DNA of 7,283 nt. It comes from JAAZLS01 sp964463285. GTDB taxonomy: Bacteria; Bacillota; Dethiobacteria; DTU022. Under the pieces are notes generated by a model, which worked only from the letters and a program-made list of their open reading frames with translations, did not search any database and was not told where the DNA came from. The stretch's first letter is position 1; each line of letters starts with the position of its first letter. This document shows positions 4,439 through 7,283 of the stretch, one piece after another. The stretch is taken from positions 1 to 7,283 of the forward strand of contig CAYXBB010000056.1 of the NCBI GenBank assembly GCA_964463285.1, written 5' to 3'. The position numbers and the translations under genes were made by a program.

Positions 4439-7111
4439 TCAATTCACCAGATCTTCCATAGTGCCGATAATTTGTTCCAATTCCTTCATAATTTCCCTTG
4501 CCCGACGGATCAACTCTGCCGCTTTAAGTTCCTCATCGGGCACCGGCTCGGACTCCTCCCCGGGGGGCTGATCATTTTTCCCGGAAGCGGGTTCCTCCTG
4601 CTCCTGGAGCCCAAAGATTTTCGCCAACGACTGTTGCAGGGTCCGTTCCATGGCCACCGTTTCCTCGTAAACCACAATTACCCGAGCCAGCTCCGGGATT
4701 CCTCCCCCTTCCGCCTCCAGAAAAATTGGCTCGATATACAACAGCGAATTGTTTATGGGAAGCACTAGCAAGTTCCCCCGGATCACCCGTGAACCGGCCT
4801 GCCCCCACAAGGTAAGTTGTTCTGAAATAGTCGTATCCTGGTCGATCCGGTTTTCAATCTGCTTGGGTCCCATTATTACCTGATCTTTGGGAAACAGGAG
4901 AAGATCGATCTTTCCGTAATGGGAGCCGTCACAGCGCGCCACCATCCAGGCGATCATATTATCCCGCTTGGAGGGGGTAAAAGGCAAAATCAACACAAAT
5001 TCTTCTTCCGGATAATCGGGAAGTTCCAAGATAGTGTAGTAAGGCTCCATAATTTGCTCTTTGTCCCCATACCTTTCCACCGGTATATCCCACAGATCCT
5101 CCCGGGAATATATAATATTTGGATCGGCGGTGTGATAGAGAGTCAGCACTCGAGATTGCAGATTAAACAGATCCTCCGGATAACGCAGGTGATCAAACAA
5201 TTCCTTCGGCATTTCTTCCCGAGAATGAAACAGCTCCGGATAAACCCTATTCAAAGTTTGAATTATAGGATCTTCGGGATCAACAATATAAAAATCCACA
5301 CTGCCGCTGTAAGCGTCCACTACTACCTTCACCGGATTTCGAATATAGTTTAGATCATCGGTTGGCGTAGAATATGGAAAGTATTTGCTGGAAGTAAAGG
5401 CATCCACTATCCAGAATAATTGCTTCTCGTGGATTACCAGGTAAGGATCGTCATCAAAATCCAAGAATGGAGCTATTTTGGACACCCGGTCAAGCACCTG
5501 GCGATCAAACATTAACCGGCTGTCCGGTTTAATCTCCCCGGAGATCAAGATGCGATATTCGCCGAATTTTAAGGTTGCCAGCAAGCGTCTCCAGAACGAA
5601 TCTAGGGGAACGCCTCCTTTTCCCTCATAGTTAATATACACATTTTTATCTCCGGCAGTGGCATAATGAGATTCGGGGGTATGGGTGTTAACGATTACAT
5701 AGTCATCCGTAAGTTCTCCAAAATAGATGGAAGGCTGTTCCAAGGCCAGCCCTTCCTGGGACACCGGAGGGATATCCTTGACAAAAAATCGGGGCAGCCC
5801 TTCGGCGGATACCTCATTTACCGGGCTGACCGCCGCACCATAACCGTGAGTATACTGCAGCCGCATATTTACCCAGGTTTGAGCCTGGGTTGAAAACCGA
5901 CTTTTATCGATCTCCCGTGCCGCCAGAGCTACCTGCCGGTAATCCCCATCTACCGTATAGCGATCGATATCTACATCTTGAAACCGGTAATAAAGCCGGA
6001 TTGCCTGTAAATGGTTCAAGGTGTTTAAAAGGGGGCGATAATCCCACAGACGGACGTTGTTGATGGTACCCGGGCATTGTTCAAGATTTTCCCAGGTCAA
6101 ATCTCCACCTATTGCGTACTGGGTAGGCGATATTTTATCCAGCCCGTAGGCCATCCGGGTAAAATCTATATTATGTTCCAGGTATTTTTTCTCATAATTA
6201 AATTCCCGGGGTTCCACGATAAAACTTTGCACCGCTGCCGGAATAATACCTCCTCCCAAAAATGATACTATTATCAGGACTAAGGCCGTATAGGCCGGAG
6301 GTTTCAAGCGATTGCGAAAAGCACTCACCGTAAAAGCTACAGCCACCAGTAAAGCCAGTCCGATTAATAACCACAACACCCTTAAATTTGCAAAAATATC
6401 GGTGTAACCGGCGCCAAAAACCTTGCCCCGAACTGAAAATAGCAGCTCCAATTGCTGTAAGCGGTAATCCCAGGCTTTTAAAAAGAAGGCCGCAGATAAC
6501 AACAAACTCACATGTTTCCAACCCACCGGAGGCATCTGAAACCACCGCCGCCAGTTTAAGGTAGGATTAATTAAAAAATATATAAACCCTACGGCAATTA
6601 GCGAAACCACTACCGCCATCATCAGGTAACCGTAAACAAAACGGTAAATTGGGAGTTTAAACAGATAAAACGACAGATCCAGATTAAAAATCGGATCGCT
6701 GATTTCAAATGGAACCGCCTTAAAATAGCTTAACAGCTCATTCCAGTAGGCTCCGGTATAAGAGGACAACAATCCGGAAAGCAGCAACGCAGCTATTAAG
6801 TATACTTTGATCAACCAGCGGGAAGAAAACTGGTCGGTAATGCCGCGGGCCATTAAAAATTCCCTTAGCTTAATATTGGAAACGGGAAGCAGGTAACGGC
6901 GGGTAAGCAAAAGGTTTAGCCAAAAAATTAAAAATAGAAACAGCCAGGCCAGAACCCGTAAACCCCACCGAGCAGAAAGTTGAGTCCACCATACTTGCTC
7001 TGCATTTAATTCTTTGAACCAAAGCAGATCCAGCAAAAAATTTGCTCCGCTTGCCAGTAAAACAAATAATATAACCACGGCTCCCAGGACCAACCAGATT
7101 TTACGCCGCAT
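4439..7111 (-). CDS. UPF0182 family membrane protein, function unknown
   Basis: An 890-residue member of UPF0182 (COG1615), widespread in actinobacteria, cyanobacteria and Clostridia, with no established function. About seven membrane segments fill the N-terminal third: roughly residues 5-31, 51-69, 100-117, 155-178, 199-213, 243-265 and 272-298. WFKELNAEQVWW (31-42) is the typical stretch after helix 1. A large soluble domain follows (about 300-835), most likely outside the membrane, with many Tyr, Asp and Pro residues. The end is an acidic, Pro-rich, probably disordered linker (837-860) and a charged helix (861-888) that could form a coiled coil. Length is normal for the family. The frame runs back to TTG at 7126, but that triplet abuts the SD GGGAGGT; ATG at 7111, 6 nt downstream of it, is the start. 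It leads an operon with rnhA. Confidence 0.92.
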   Translation of the reverse strand: MRRKIWLVLGAVVILFVLLASGANFLLDLLWFKELNAEQVWWTQLSARWGLRVLAWLFLFLIFWLNLLLTRRYLLPVSNIKLREFLMARGITDQFSSRWLIKVYLIAALLLSGLLSSYTGAYWNELLSYFKAVPFEISDPIFNLDLSFYLFKLPIYRFVYGYLMMAVVVSLIAVGFIYFLINPTLNWRRWFQMPPVGWKHVSLLLSAAFFLKAWDYRLQQLELLFSVRGKVFGAGYTDIFANLRVLWLLIGLALLVAVAFTVSAFRNRLKPPAYTALVLIIVSFLGGGIIPAAVQSFIVEPREFNYEKKYLEHNIDFTRMAYGLDKISPTQYAIGGDLTWENLEQCPGTINNVRLWDYRPLLNTLNHLQAIRLYYRFQDVDIDRYTVDGDYRQVALAAREIDKSRFSTQAQTWVNMRLQYTHGYGAAVSPVNEVSAEGLPRFFVKDIPPVSQEGLALEQPSIYFGELTDDYVIVNTHTPESHYATAGDKNVYINYEGKGGVPLDSFWRRLLATLKFGEYRILISGEIKPDSRLMFDRQVLDRVSKIAPFLDFDDDPYLVIHEKQLFWIVDAFTSSKYFPYSTPTDDLNYIRNPVKVVVDAYSGSVDFYIVDPEDPIIQTLNRVYPELFHSREEMPKELFDHLRYPEDLFNLQSRVLTLYHTADPNIIYSREDLWDIPVERYGDKEQIMEPYYTILELPDYPEEEFVLILPFTPSKRDNMIAWMVARCDGSHYGKIDLLLFPKDQVIMGPKQIENRIDQDTTISEQLTLWGQAGSRVIRGNLLVLPINNSLLYIEPIFLEAEGGGIPELARVIVVYEETVAMERTLQQSLAKIFGLQEQEEPASGKNDQPPGEESEPVPDEELKAAELIRRAREIMKELEQIIGTMEDLVN

Positions 7112-7117
7112 AGCTTT

Positions 7118-7124
7118 ACCTCCC
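7118..7124 (-). promoter_or_regulatory. Shine-Dalgarno fixing the ATG start of the UPF0182 gene
   Basis: GGGAGGT, 6 nt before ATG at 7111. The upstream in-frame TTG at 7126 abuts this SD, so it cannot use it. The TAA of a short upstream frame (7118-7116) overlaps its last base. Confidence 0.88.
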
Positions 7125-7135
7125 AAATTTTGAAA

Positions 7136-7234
7136 CCGGATTACTTTCTACCCAAATAAAAGCAATGAAGCAGAATCCGGGCAAAACCATGTTTTCATGG
7201 ACCATCGCCGGTCATGGTTATCGCACCGACCGTA
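7136..7234 (-). other. Leader of the UPF0182 gene with three inverted repeats
   Basis: In RNA order: hairpin A (7234-7211), CGGTC pairing with GACCG and an inner GGT/ACC, loop GCGATA; hairpin B (7200-7187), CCATG/CATGG with loop AAAA followed by UUUU; and hairpin C, the 7-bp perfect pair CCGGATT/AATCCGG (7180-7174 with 7142-7136) closing 31 nt and ending 11 nt before the SD. The AACCATG of A (7219-7213) can instead pair with CATGGTT of B (7191-7185), so A and B could be alternatives. No known riboswitch class was recognised. The repeats are directly seen; a regulatory role is inference. Confidence 0.42.
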
Positions 7235-7248
7235 TTTTAATTAATTTG

Positions 7249-7277
7249 AGTATATCAGAAGAAGCCGGCTTTTTGAA
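7249..7277 (-). promoter_or_regulatory. Predicted extended -10 promoter of the UPF0182-rnhA operon
   Basis: TTCAAA (7277-7272, four of six), a 17-bp spacer and TATACT (7254-7249, five of six), with TG one base upstream of the -10 box. Transcription would begin near 7242, giving a leader of about 130 nt. A 10-bp palindrome, AAGCCGGCTT (7262-7271), lies in the spacer. Confidence 0.58.
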
Positions 7278-7283
7278 GACAGC

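Noticed and set aside
4325..4768. Plus-strand open frame of 147 codons across the rnhA/UPF0182 junction
   Set aside because: It lies antisense to two well-supported genes, has no SD or recognisable domain, and reads as Pro/His/Arg-rich non-protein-like sequence.

Overview
The window looks like a chromosomal segment of a Gram-positive, probably anaerobic, Clostridia-type Firmicute. The Desulfotomaculum/Pelotomaculum relatives are my best guess, by inference. Reasons: strong AGGAGG-type Shine-Dalgarno (SD) sites, heavy use of TTG and GTG starts, a PyrK-type (class 1B) dihydroorotate dehydrogenase subunit, a PPi-type phosphofructokinase, and a long UPF0182 membrane protein, a combination familiar from that group. 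Base composition appears close to balanced. There are seven protein genes, no RNA gene, mobile element or CRISPR array, and no gene-free stretch over 300 bases.

Left part (1-2125). A small three-helix membrane protein of unknown function (11-292, +) is followed by pyrK (353-1147, +). Facing them is a PyrE-like orotate phosphoribosyltransferase (1125-1991, -), whose last codons overlap the end of pyrK by 23 bp. PyrE carries an extra C-terminal region of about 100 residues. It has its own extended -10 promoter (2020-2048), which shows that its start is the GTG at 1991.

Middle (2126-3901). A phosphofructokinase with the PPi-type signature residues (2126-3379, -) ends just before a 10-bp hairpin at 2094-2117. 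Across a 228-bp divergent intergenic region lies a 97-residue, stand-alone carbohydrate-binding module (CBM) of the CBM25/53 starch-binding type (3608-3901, +). The intergenic region holds a good promoter for the kinase, a repeated ATACTR motif and a 16-bp perfect palindrome.

Right part (3963-7283). A UPF0182 membrane protein (4439-7111, -) and ribonuclease HI, rnhA (3963-4412, -), form a tight two-gene operon. The promoter I predict lies at 7249-7277, leaving a leader of about 130 nt with three successive inverted repeats, some of them mutually exclusive, and a possible 29-codon leader frame ending inside the SD of the UPF0182 gene.

Functionally the window mixes pyrimidine synthesis (PyrK, PyrE), glycolysis/gluconeogenesis (PPi-PFK), possible intracellular glucan binding (CBM), RNA-DNA hybrid removal (RNase HI) and an uncharacterised envelope protein. 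I do not see a clearly new multi-gene system. The points most worth a second look are the UPF0182 leader, the extended PyrE convergent with an orphan PyrK, and the stand-alone cytosolic CBM divergent from the kinase.
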